This document shows, piece after piece, positions 1-7,178 of a stretch of DNA of 38,171 bases. Under the pieces are notes generated by a model. The model did not search any database. It was not told where the DNA came from and saw only the letters and a program-made list of their open reading frames with translations. The position numbers and the translations under genes were made by a program. Origin of the DNA: a virus; IMG/VR virus record IMGVR_UViG_3300031857_000542, positions 1-38,171 of that record; one strand, written 5' to 3'. Positions within the stretch are counted from its first letter, which is position 1. Every line of letters starts with the position of its first letter.

Positions 1-220
1 ATCTTTGAATTTTATCATTGATTCTAAACCAAAGACCTGTAAGGGATAATTTTACATCTTCTTTTGTTGTTAAAGATGTTCCTACGGAAATATTACCAGG
101 TCCATAGTTTCTTTGTTTTTTACAAAATGTTTCATACATTTCCGATTGAATTTTTTTAAATTCATCCATCATTTCGGGATATACCCTTTCACAAAATTCT
201 ACTGCCGATTCTTCTTTCAT
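1..220 (-). CDS. Probable Nmad1/DUF1599 nucleotide-modification-associated protein (N-terminal part, cut by window edge)
   Basis: Open frame from an ATG at 220 running off the left edge, giving 73 residues. The visible part contains KKQRNYGPGN at about residues 34-43 and GLWFRINDKIQR at about 62-73. This spacing of a [KR]xxxYG turn followed by a helix with RxxDKxxR resembles the Nmad1 (DUF1599) family. That family is predicted from genome context to take part in synthesis or handling of modified phage nucleotides. The assignment is by motif memory only, and the C-terminal part is missing. The gene follows the 95-aa gene with a 15-base gap, so it is probably its co-transcribed neighbour. A plain hypothetical protein is the alternative. 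Confidence 0.6.
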   Translation of the reverse strand, partial: MKEESAVEFCERVYPEMMDEFKKIQSEMYETFCKKQRNYGPGNISVGTSLTTKEDVKLSLTGLWFRINDKIQR

Positions 221-235
221 ATAACCTATTTTTAT

Positions 236-523
236 TTATTTCCAAATTTGCCACCATTTTTTCTTGTTGGGTGGAACACATTGACTGAATGGATTATCAC
301 CAAACGATACTTTATTGTAATATTTTGAAGTCATAATATTTAAAAAAACTTCGTGATACTTTTCAGGTATTGTATCAAAATCCGCAATTATTTTTACATC
401 TAATTCAATTGGTTCTTTTTGCCCATTGATAAGAATCAAAGTTTCTCTTAATTCTACATTTTTAGATGTTTGAATATTTAAGTTTGTTCCTCCACCTAAA
501 AAAATTTCATCTTCTTTTTTCAT
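236..523 (-). CDS. Hypothetical protein, 95 aa
   Basis: Not recognised. Starts with MKKEDEIFLGGG, has a beta-rich middle (ETLILINGQ, IELDVKIIADF) and ends in a basic/aromatic tail, KKKWWQIWK. No signal peptide or membrane helix. It sits 3 bases after the stop of the 120-aa gene and 15 bases before the Nmad1-like gene, so it is part of the same compact run. The plus-strand frame at 113-328 overlapping it is a shadow with no protein-like features. Confidence 0.7.
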   Translation of the reverse strand: MKKEDEIFLGGGTNLNIQTSKNVELRETLILINGQKEPIELDVKIIADFDTIPEKYHEVFLNIMTSKYYNKVSFGDNPFSQCVPPNKKKWWQIWK

Positions 524-526
524 AAC

Positions 527-889
527 TTATTTTTTAGTATCCCAATATCTTTCTCTTACTTTTTTACCAAGTTCTAAATCATTTGGTGTATCTAATATTG
601 TTCTTTCATCTATGGTAATTATATTTCTATTAGTAGAAATATAACACTCTCTACACAATTGACCTGCTCCTTCAACATAACCATATCTAAAATCTATGTG
701 AGTTGTTTTTAAGGTTTCCGTTTTACCGTGACACATAATACATTCTTCATATAAATCATCTGTATTTTGCATAAAATTATATTTTTTGTTAATGTAATCG
801 TAATATAGGTGTTTTTTTCTGTCGCTGTATAAAAAGTAAGCGATGTATATATCAAACCACCATTCTAGCTTTTTTAGTAACTTTTTCAT
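527..889 (-). CDS. Small Cys-rich, probably zinc-binding protein, 120 aa
   Basis: The N-terminal 35 residues are basic and aromatic (LEWWFDIYIAYFLY, residues 9-22). This could be an amphipathic or membrane-touching helix. Two Cys pairs follow: C50-x2-C53 (CIMC) and C79-x2-C82 (CREC), 25 residues apart, as in a treble-clef or zinc-ribbon knuckle. Between them lies the motif RYGYVEGAGQLC (residues 68-79). The start overlaps the end of the 112-aa gene by 38 bases, but no later start keeps the N-terminal helix. I cannot name a function; a DNA- or protein-binding accessory role would be inference only. Confidence 0.7.
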   Translation of the reverse strand: MKKLLKKLEWWFDIYIAYFLYSDRKKHLYYDYINKKYNFMQNTDDLYEECIMCHGKTETLKTTHIDFRYGYVEGAGQLCRECYISTNRNIITIDERTILDTPNDLELGKKVRERYWDTKK

Positions 890-1190
890 TTAACTTATCC
901 TTTAATTTCATCAATAGTGCACAAGTTTCATATTCTTCATATTCAACTAATGTATCAAGTTGTTCATCTAATAGGTCGGAAAATTCTCTACTATCAATTG
1001 AAAGAGTAATAACTAAAACGTTATTTACTACAACTTTTGCGAAATCAACCCTTTTCTTTTTGTATTTAATACCATAATCTACACCTTCGACAATTGCTTT
1101 TGAAATCACTTTTCGGTGTGATTGGAAAACCTCTGTTGGTTCATCCACTTCTATTTCTATTGGTTCAAACTTTTTTATTCTTCTTCCCAT
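852..1190 (-). CDS. Hypothetical protein with UVR-like C-terminal helix, 112 aa
   Basis: The N-terminus is basic, then acidic (MGRRIKKFEPIEIEVDEPTE). The middle is beta-rich (VVVNNVLVITLSI, about 53-65). Residues 74-102 form a charged amphipathic segment with LVEYEEYETCALLMKLKDKL, which resembles the UVR helical hairpin seen in UvrB, ClpC and McsA, a protein-interaction element. That resemblance is by eye and modest. It is followed by a 38-base overlap with the zinc-finger-like gene. Function unknown. Confidence 0.7.
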   Translation of the reverse strand: MGRRIKKFEPIEIEVDEPTEVFQSHRKVISKAIVEGVDYGIKYKKKRVDFAKVVVNNVLVITLSIDSREFSDLLDEQLDTLVEYEEYETCALLMKLKDKLNEKVTKKARMVV

Positions 1191-1213
1191 AAAACTAATA
1201 TAGGAAAATTTTT

Positions 1214-1624
1214 TTAATATTCCAAATTTCCTTCAGTATTAAAACTTTTGAAAACTTTGGTTGGTATTTTTTTATATCCTATATTAGATGTTGTTAATAT
1301 ACAATTACGGAACTCTTCCCAATCAATCATATAAGAGTTATCTATCTGTCCGCCTGTTTTTGACTTAACTACTTCGTTAAGTGCATTTATTGTATATATT
1401 GTATTTGATTGCTTCTTTCTGTGAACGAGTATTGTTTTCCATTCGGAAGGTATTGCTGCTGAACCTTTTTCGACATTAAAAGTAATAAACACTTCTTCCG
1501 GTCTGGTTTTACTTTCCAAAACGAAAATGTTTGGATTAGTTAGAGTGTAGTTGTTGATTATAAATTCGTATGACTTATCTAAACTCTCCTTTGTCGTAAA
1601 TAAGCAAAGTAATTGTGTATTCAT
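1214..1624 (-). CDS. Hypothetical protein, 136 aa
   Basis: Soluble alpha/beta protein without recognisable catalytic residues. The N-terminal half has alternating strands and helices (LLCLFTTKES, NPNIFVLES, EVFITFNV). The C-terminal half contains NTIYTINALNEVVKSKTGG and DNSYMIDWEEFRNCIL. The start codon shares a base with the stop of the 776-aa gene (TAATG), which suggests translational coupling and a linked role. Not assigned to a family. Confidence 0.75.
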   Translation of the reverse strand: MNTQLLCLFTTKESLDKSYEFIINNYTLTNPNIFVLESKTRPEEVFITFNVEKGSAAIPSEWKTILVHRKKQSNTIYTINALNEVVKSKTGGQIDNSYMIDWEEFRNCILTTSNIGYKKIPTKVFKSFNTEGNLEY

Positions 1625-3954
1625 TATTTTTTCTTATTTTTTTCAGCAAAACACTTTCTCATACCATCACTATACTGCATTGTAGTACTTGTTTTAGATG
1701 TTTTGCCCGCTTTTCCTCTATATGTTCTAAACCCGACTTCTTGTGATTGTCCTGTCTTTTTATCTATTGCATAACTAAAAATTTTCATACCGGTCACATT
1801 TCGTGCATTTTGTAATTGCTTTTTTGTTGGATTTGTTATTCCAGCTGATTTTAATTTTTGTATAGCCTCTTTTTCACTAAATTCGTATGTAAATTCTTGA
1901 GTTTCCTTTACAGAAAATTTTTCTTTAAATTCTTGCGTATTTTTTACTCCCATACAATTTCTCAACATTTCACCATTAACCATATCACCACCCATACTCA
2001 TTTCAAAAGATTGTCCCATCATACTATGCATATCACCTTTTTTATATTTTTTTGGTGGATAATCCATTAATGATAAGTGAAATGAATCTATTACATCTTC
2101 GGATTGTGAAAGTGTTCCTAATCCCTTTTTGGTATTTCCAACTTTTACAACTATTCCATCCAAATCTCTAAACATTTTATGATAAGATTCTGCTACCTTT
2201 TTTCTTTGAACACTAACTATACTATTAACATCAATTCCATCTGGTACCTCTTTTCCAGCATTAATGAAATTGGAAGTAAGCATTCCTGATATTTTCATTA
2301 TTACTTTTTGTTGTGCCACACTTCCTTTCCCATCCGCAACTACTTTTCTTAAACTAGCATAAAGACATGCTGTTGTTGGTTTGTTTGGGTTACATCCTTT
2401 TGGTAAGTTTTGAATTATTTCCTTTTTATATCCTTTTTTATCGGTAGTTGCTTCCTTAAAGTTTTTATCCAAATTATTTTTACCACTAGTTAGTAATGCT
2501 AATTGTTCTTTATCACTATATCCTTTACCACCTTTCATAAGATTTCCCGCAACTATTGTATTTCCTTCAGAATATGAATCTTCTATTTTAGAAATATTTT
2601 TAGCATGATTTGCTATAATTGTTCTGGCTCTTTGTGCTTGTTGTTTTGTTAAAACTTTATTCTTTTCAAGTGCATCTACTTGTGTTAATTTATCATTTAT
2701 TTCCTGTGCTAATGTCGAGTTATCTTGAATATCTCCTGTAGAAGTTTTATCTGAATAGAATTTTATTACAACATTCCCCTTATCATCTTGTATAAAAACA
2801 CCCGTATCAGATGGGTTTGCACCTCCACCACCCGCAGCTACGAATGCAATTGCATCACCTTTATCAACAACCGTACCATCTGGCATCATCACTCTTTTTG
2901 CGTTTTTAACCATTTCAATTTGAGCTGCCTTTGATGCATCGGCTCCATAAAAAGTTTCAATTTTTGAATTTTTTGATAACAATCCTTTTGATTGTAATTC
3001 CTGTTTTGTTTGATTTGCTCTATCAAATTTATCTCTTGCAGACCTAGCTGCAATCAATGCTTTAGATGCACACTTATTACTCTTCAAATCATTTGGTAAA
3101 TCTTTAATCACATCTTTAGAATCAGTTTGTTCTTTACCTAAAGCCGTACCACAAAATTGATTAACTAAAACTCTTGTTAATTCTATATCCGATAAATCAG
3201 GAGATTTTTCTAATATTTTTGCACCTTCACCCGAAATGATTTCATTAAAGGCAGAACCTTCGGAACCTGGTGCAGGTTTTTTTCCTGTAGCTTTTTGGTA
3301 TCCTTTGAAACCATATTTAAGCATGTCATTTTTTACCTGATTATCTCCTGTTTTTGCATCACCCATTACAGCACCTCTTTTACCTTTACCATATAAAGCG
3401 TTTGCAACTTTTGCTGCTTTATTTTTATCATCTTTAACTGGCTCTGGCTGTTGAGTGGTTTGCTTTTTTTGTTGGGCCTTCTCGGCACCTGTTAATCCAA
3501 TATCCGCTTTTGGTGCCGCCGGTTTTTCTGATTTTTTAGATAACCCTCCCAATTCTTTATCACTAACACCGGCTTTTTTAAGTAAATTTACGGCCTGGCC
3601 ATATGCAGCCTTTTGACCTGTACTTTTTGAATTTTTATATTGAAGAGCGGATTGAACTGTTATATCATTTCCTGTTTCTGGATTTTTTACTTTTTGTTGT
3701 AATACTTTATCAATATCTGCTATGGGATTTGAAGATGATTTTTTATTTGGTTTTGCTTCTTCAATTTCTTTAAGATATGAGAAATACACTCTTGCTTTTT
3801 GTGCAAGTTCATTCGCATCGGTATATCCATACTCTTTAAGGATGTTTACCAATTCATTTACTTGATGTTCTTTTGTTAAATCTACTATTCCTTCCGGAAC
3901 TCTATAACCTAATTCTAATAGGATATCATCAAAACTATTCATCATTTTGGACAT
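1624..3954 (-). CDS. Large uncharacterised phage protein, 776 aa
   Basis: Not recognised. An acidic helical start (residues 1-70) leads into a Lys/Ser/Pro/Gln-rich linker (about 70-190). A larger globular region of Gly-, Lys- and Asp-rich sequence follows. It includes a glycine run (AAGGGGANPSD) and a segment rich in Met and Gly (MMGQSFEMSMGGDM, about 648-661). Several Cys residues are scattered in pairs (QFCG/NKCA; KGCN/TACL). The C-terminus is very basic (KNKKK). No signal peptide, membrane segment or catalytic motif was seen. A candidate promoter motif lies 21-29 bases upstream and the stop overlaps the next start. It could be a virion-internal or injected protein, or an enzyme of unknown type. 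Confidence 0.75.
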   Translation of the reverse strand: MSKMMNSFDDILLELGYRVPEGIVDLTKEHQVNELVNILKEYGYTDANELAQKARVYFSYLKEIEEAKPNKKSSSNPIADIDKVLQQKVKNPETGNDITVQSALQYKNSKSTGQKAAYGQAVNLLKKAGVSDKELGGLSKKSEKPAAPKADIGLTGAEKAQQKKQTTQQPEPVKDDKNKAAKVANALYGKGKRGAVMGDAKTGDNQVKNDMLKYGFKGYQKATGKKPAPGSEGSAFNEIISGEGAKILEKSPDLSDIELTRVLVNQFCGTALGKEQTDSKDVIKDLPNDLKSNKCASKALIAARSARDKFDRANQTKQELQSKGLLSKNSKIETFYGADASKAAQIEMVKNAKRVMMPDGTVVDKGDAIAFVAAGGGGANPSDTGVFIQDDKGNVVIKFYSDKTSTGDIQDNSTLAQEINDKLTQVDALEKNKVLTKQQAQRARTIIANHAKNISKIEDSYSEGNTIVAGNLMKGGKGYSDKEQLALLTSGKNNLDKNFKEATTDKKGYKKEIIQNLPKGCNPNKPTTACLYASLRKVVADGKGSVAQQKVIMKISGMLTSNFINAGKEVPDGIDVNSIVSVQRKKVAESYHKMFRDLDGIVVKVGNTKKGLGTLSQSEDVIDSFHLSLMDYPPKKYKKGDMHSMMGQSFEMSMGGDMVNGEMLRNCMGVKNTQEFKEKFSVKETQEFTYEFSEKEAIQKLKSAGITNPTKKQLQNARNVTGMKIFSYAIDKKTGQSQEVGFRTYRGKAGKTSKTSTTMQYSDGMRKCFAEKNKKK

Positions 3955-3974
3955 TCTTTTTACTTAATATATGA

Positions 3975-3983
3975 TATAAATAT
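3975..3983 (-). promoter_or_regulatory. Candidate late promoter motif ATATTTATA
   Basis: Exact copy of the recurring nine-base motif (coding strand), 21-29 bases upstream of the 776-aa gene start, in a 35-base gap. Confidence 0.5.
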
Positions 3984-3989
3984 AAAATT

Positions 3990-5261
3990 TTAAGGGATTA
4001 CTTCTAAATCACTATAATTCTTTCCTTCATAAACTCTGACAGGAAATCCTCCACCTTCCATCACCTCTTTAACAATTCGGATTATATCATCCCTTTCAAT
4101 CGGATGTACATCAAATAGTAAGGCATCATAGGTATATAAAATCGCACGGGACATTCTATCACCTAACTTATCCCACAACTGTTCCATCTTCATATAATTC
4201 ACTTCCGTTTCCAGCGCTTGTAGTAGATAGTTGAATACCTTTTGTTCAGTTGCTCCCTCTATTCTACCAAAATGTATTTCTCTTTTATAAAGAGGTGTCG
4301 TTAAGCGGCCGGAAATTACGAACTTTTGGTAAACTTCCTTTATATATTCATCTACTTTACGGAAAAATTCTATACCTCTTGCCGTATCATCCAATCCCCC
4401 ATAAAGATAACGGAATGTTATACCCTTTGCCGTTTCGTAATCCGTTCCGTATAAGTTCGCAAAGTATTGGTGAGCCGAAATATCGGTTGGTAGTTTGAAA
4501 CCAATCATCCCTGCAATCAATCGTATATGGTATGACTCGTAATCGAATTGAAGCAGAGTACCATTTGGAAACCGGCTAACGAATGCTTCTCTACTACCAT
4601 CGGATTTGTTGAGAGCAGAGTAGTTTACACCCATATGCCGGTTGGATGGTCTGCCAGTTATTGTGTATGGATTGTATTGTGTGAATACTATATCACCCTT
4701 TTTGATGTATTGTGGGTCAAACCCAAAACTATCAATAAATTTTTCTCTATCGACTTTTACCCCAGCCCCTTCCAGCCTTCCTAATGTTCGGATTGCTGAT
4801 GAATACTTACGATTGGTGTCCGTTTTAAGATTGAGGTCAGGTAAGGTCTTTAATAATTCATACCATTTCATTAGAGGTATACAATCATTGAGTTCCATAA
4901 AGTCTCTCCTATACCCTCTATAAACCGATTCTGCGAACTCATTAAATATAAATGGTTTCCCATACTCTTCAAAATATAACCACTCAAAATCGAACCCTAA
5001 ATTGCTAATATACCTACTATCTAAAATTATGATATCATTATCAAAAAGTGTATTTATTTCAACTTTTGATAATTTCTTTGCATCAATATGATTAAGATTT
5101 ATAATACCATCTTCCTCATCAGTTCTGTAATAATAGAATGATACACGTGTCCCCAAAGGATGTGCTTTGTGAGAACTCCAAACAGGTACTAATAATTTTA
5201 TTTTGTTACCACCCTTACTAAAAGAAAGTAGGGTAGATTTATCTTCAATCAGATTCATCAT
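3990..5261 (-). CDS. Divergent family-A (Pol I-like) DNA polymerase, no exonuclease domain, 423 aa
   Basis: The C-terminal ~230 residues carry the landmarks of a family-A polymerase core in order. These are TGR (202-204) in an 'ITGRPSN' context and motif A as LLQFDYESYHIRLIA with the metal-binding Asp at 240. A motif-B-like helix has K279, F283, Y287, G288 (AKGITFRYLYG), then QALETEV at 348-354, and a motif C of YTYDALLFD with Asp 379. Motif C is altered: the usual H-D-E triad reads Y-D-A, and motif A lacks the classic SQxE. The N-terminal ~150 residues show no clear 3'-5' exonuclease motifs. At 423 aa it is much shorter than full Pol I (about 900) or T7 polymerase (about 700). It may be active, specialised or degenerate. 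ATGs at 5261 and 5258 are both possible starts. Confidence 0.75.
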   Translation of the reverse strand: MMNLIEDKSTLLSFSKGGNKIKLLVPVWSSHKAHPLGTRVSFYYYRTDEEDGIINLNHIDAKKLSKVEINTLFDNDIIILDSRYISNLGFDFEWLYFEEYGKPFIFNEFAESVYRGYRRDFMELNDCIPLMKWYELLKTLPDLNLKTDTNRKYSSAIRTLGRLEGAGVKVDREKFIDSFGFDPQYIKKGDIVFTQYNPYTITGRPSNRHMGVNYSALNKSDGSREAFVSRFPNGTLLQFDYESYHIRLIAGMIGFKLPTDISAHQYFANLYGTDYETAKGITFRYLYGGLDDTARGIEFFRKVDEYIKEVYQKFVISGRLTTPLYKREIHFGRIEGATEQKVFNYLLQALETEVNYMKMEQLWDKLGDRMSRAILYTYDALLFDVHPIERDDIIRIVKEVMEGGGFPVRVYEGKNYSDLEVIP

Positions 5262-5275
5262 ACCCTACAATATAC

Positions 5276-5284
5276 TAAAAATAT
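5276..5284 (-). promoter_or_regulatory. Candidate promoter motif, one mismatch (ATATTTTTA)
   Basis: One-mismatch copy of the recurring motif, 15-23 bases upstream of the polymerase-like gene, in the 36-base gap after the oxygenase gene. Confidence 0.3.
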
Positions 5285-5297
5285 TTGAAATTTCCAA

Positions 5298-6074
5298 CTA
5301 TTCTCCCCAATGCTTCTTTCTTAATTCGTAAATATCAATTGGTTCTCTTTTCATTTGATTACCAGGTTTGAAATATGCACCCTTCTTCAAATAACCACCT
5401 AAAAAGTTTCTTCTCATTCTTGTAGTATCTCTATTTGGGTCAGAACCATGTACAACGTGTGAATGTAAAAGTGCAACTTGTCCTTTCTTTAAGAAACCTT
5501 CTACTTTGCGAAAATCGTGTCCTTCTGGCATTACACAACTAATTCCTCTCTCACTTCTCCAGTTTGCTGTATTTGTTGCCTTTCTTTCCTCATTATCTTC
5601 CATTGGTAAAACGGGCAATCTATGCGAACCTTCATAATTCCATACTGCTCCGTTTTCAGGATCATGATTATCTAAAGCCAATGCTGTATTAATAATTTCA
5701 TTATGTCCACATCCCGTATAGAATGCATTTTGGTGTTGGTCTCTACCCAATTCACCCTTTGGTTTGAAGTATGCCCAAGTTTGCATTCCGACAACATCAC
5801 CTTCCATAAGGAATTCCATTGCTTCAATCAATTTTGGATGCGCAAATAATTTTGCTAATTTATCTGAAAGTTTATGCGGATACATAAATGGTTCAAACTC
5901 CTGCCATTTTTCAGGTTCTGCTGCATTTCTTTCTAATCTTAATCGGTCTAATTCTGCATTGATTTCATCGACTTCTGATTCTGTAAGTAATTCTAATACT
6001 GTCCAACCTCTATATCTCCAATCAAATGTCATTTGTTGGATTTCTTCGTTGGTAAGATGTTTAAATTTTGACAT
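5298..6074 (-). CDS. Phytanoyl-CoA dioxygenase (PhyH)-like 2-oxoglutarate/Fe(II) oxygenase, 258 aa
   Basis: Length and layout fit the PhyH family. An N-terminal helix region (YRGWTVLELLTESEVDEINAEL) is followed by VVGMQTWAYFKPKGELGRDQHQNAFY (94-119), the 'DNHDPENGAVWNYEGSHRLP' segment (135-154), and the distal strand LLHSHVVHGSDPNRD (202-216) with H209. Arginines at 219, 221 and 222 could hold 2-oxoglutarate. In this family the first metal motif is HxD; here it reads H114-Q-N116, so the carboxylate ligand appears to be Asn. Family members hydroxylate lipids, sugars or small metabolites, and phage copies are of unknown substrate. Possible roles are glycan or lipid tailoring. A 36-base gap separates it from the polymerase-like gene. 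Confidence 0.8.
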   Translation of the reverse strand: MSKFKHLTNEEIQQMTFDWRYRGWTVLELLTESEVDEINAELDRLRLERNAAEPEKWQEFEPFMYPHKLSDKLAKLFAHPKLIEAMEFLMEGDVVGMQTWAYFKPKGELGRDQHQNAFYTGCGHNEIINTALALDNHDPENGAVWNYEGSHRLPVLPMEDNEERKATNTANWRSERGISCVMPEGHDFRKVEGFLKKGQVALLHSHVVHGSDPNRDTTRMRRNFLGGYLKKGAYFKPGNQMKREPIDIYELRKKHWGE

Positions 6075-6116
6075 AACTAAATAACTTTGTTTATAACTAA
6101 ATATAAGATTTTATTT

Positions 6117-6806
6117 TTATTTTTCCAAATTATTTATTTTGGTTTTTATAATTTCAACAAATTCTTTTTTGTAAATTTCTGCAATATGTGAATCGGATGT
6201 GTTTGAAATATCACAATTTCTCCATTTATGTTTTTTAATAAATTCAGATACAACGTATTCATTATCAAATTTTGTAAACGATAATTCTTCAAAAATATCA
6301 TTTATAATTTTAATTTTATTTGTGCTTTTTTCATTAAATAAAATTTCATTTGATTCAACATCATCCCACAAATACCAAATATATTTTACCTTTTTTAATT
6401 CAAATATTTTTTTAAGTAGTCTTAACTCATTTAATAAATTTAAAAACTCATATCGACCATTGTAAAAATACTCTAACCATTTATTATAGTAATCTGCAAC
6501 TATTTTATTATGTTCTTCCGAAAATTCATAATTATTTTTTATAGAATTACCACCATGTAACTTGTAATCTTTCCCAGTTAAATCAAAAAATACATGTTTT
6601 CTATGTAAATAAGTAAATTGTATAATTAATATTTTATTTTGTAAAATATCCCAATTATCATTTAAATACTTTTTTAATTTTTTTAATATTAGTTCATTTG
6701 AAGAACCACCTTCAGCATAACAAACACATTTTATTTCGGAATTCAAATATTTTTGCCAATCTAAAACGGAATGAGAGCAACCAAAAATAACCAATTCATC
6801 AATCAT
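6117..6806 (-). CDS. SGNH/GDSL-hydrolase-like protein, 229 aa
   Basis: The N-terminus LVIFGCSHSV (5-14) places G9-C-S11 after a first beta strand, as in block I of SGNH hydrolases where the Ser is the nucleophile. The C-terminus carries SDSHIAEIYKKEFVEII (204-220), with D205 and H207 in the position of the catalytic Asp/His block, followed by a helix. A strand KILIIQFTYLHR (58-69) could hold the block III residues. Such phage proteins are often deacetylases or esterases acting on glycans, but the similarity is by motif only. The start shares a base with the preceding stop (TAATG). It is strongly Asn/Lys/Ile-rich compared with the tail genes. Confidence 0.6.
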   Translation of the reverse strand: MIDELVIFGCSHSVLDWQKYLNSEIKCVCYAEGGSSNELILKKLKKYLNDNWDILQNKILIIQFTYLHRKHVFFDLTGKDYKLHGGNSIKNNYEFSEEHNKIVADYYNKWLEYFYNGRYEFLNLLNELRLLKKIFELKKVKYIWYLWDDVESNEILFNEKSTNKIKIINDIFEELSFTKFDNEYVVSEFIKKHKWRNCDISNTSDSHIAEIYKKEFVEIIKTKINNLEK

Positions 6807-7177
6807 TATTTATAAAATTGTAAAAGATTTGGTAAATATAATCCTATATTTTTTATCTTATTTGCGGATATTGATATTGCTACTTTGTTTGAGTTTTTTA
6901 CACCCCTATCATCTAATTCTCCTGTATTTTTATATGTAACTTCCAAGGTCCCTCTTATTCTCCATTTCATATCAGTACAAATAAAATTTGGATTTTCTAA
7001 ATAATTATCAAAATCATTTGCGTTTACTTCATATACAAATCCAGATAAATCGGCAGTTTTTGTTACAAAGTATCTTCTAATAAATCCTATTTGATAATCT
7101 TCTTCGGTTGGTGTTGGTATGAAGTTTTTAGGATTTTTAATATTAAATTTTTCAATATTTTTTAATTTAGAATACAT
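6806..7177 (-). CDS. Conserved-looking phage protein, probably tail/baseplate-associated, 123 aa
   Basis: Contains KNPKNFIPTPTEEDYQIGFIRRYFVTK (14-40), a proline-rich turn and RYF pattern I associate with small conserved proteins near baseplate genes in T4-like environmental phages. A beta-rich remainder follows (FVYEVNANDF, WRIRGTLEVTYKN). No catalytic motif, membrane segment or signal peptide. It starts one base after the stop of the 792-aa baseplate protein and overlaps the start of the SGNH-like gene by one base, so it is translated with both. A structural role is inferred from position only. Confidence 0.7.
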   Translation of the reverse strand: MYSKLKNIEKFNIKNPKNFIPTPTEEDYQIGFIRRYFVTKTADLSGFVYEVNANDFDNYLENPNFICTDMKWRIRGTLEVTYKNTGELDDRGVKNSNKVAISISANKIKNIGLYLPNLLQFYK

Positions 7178-7178
7178 G

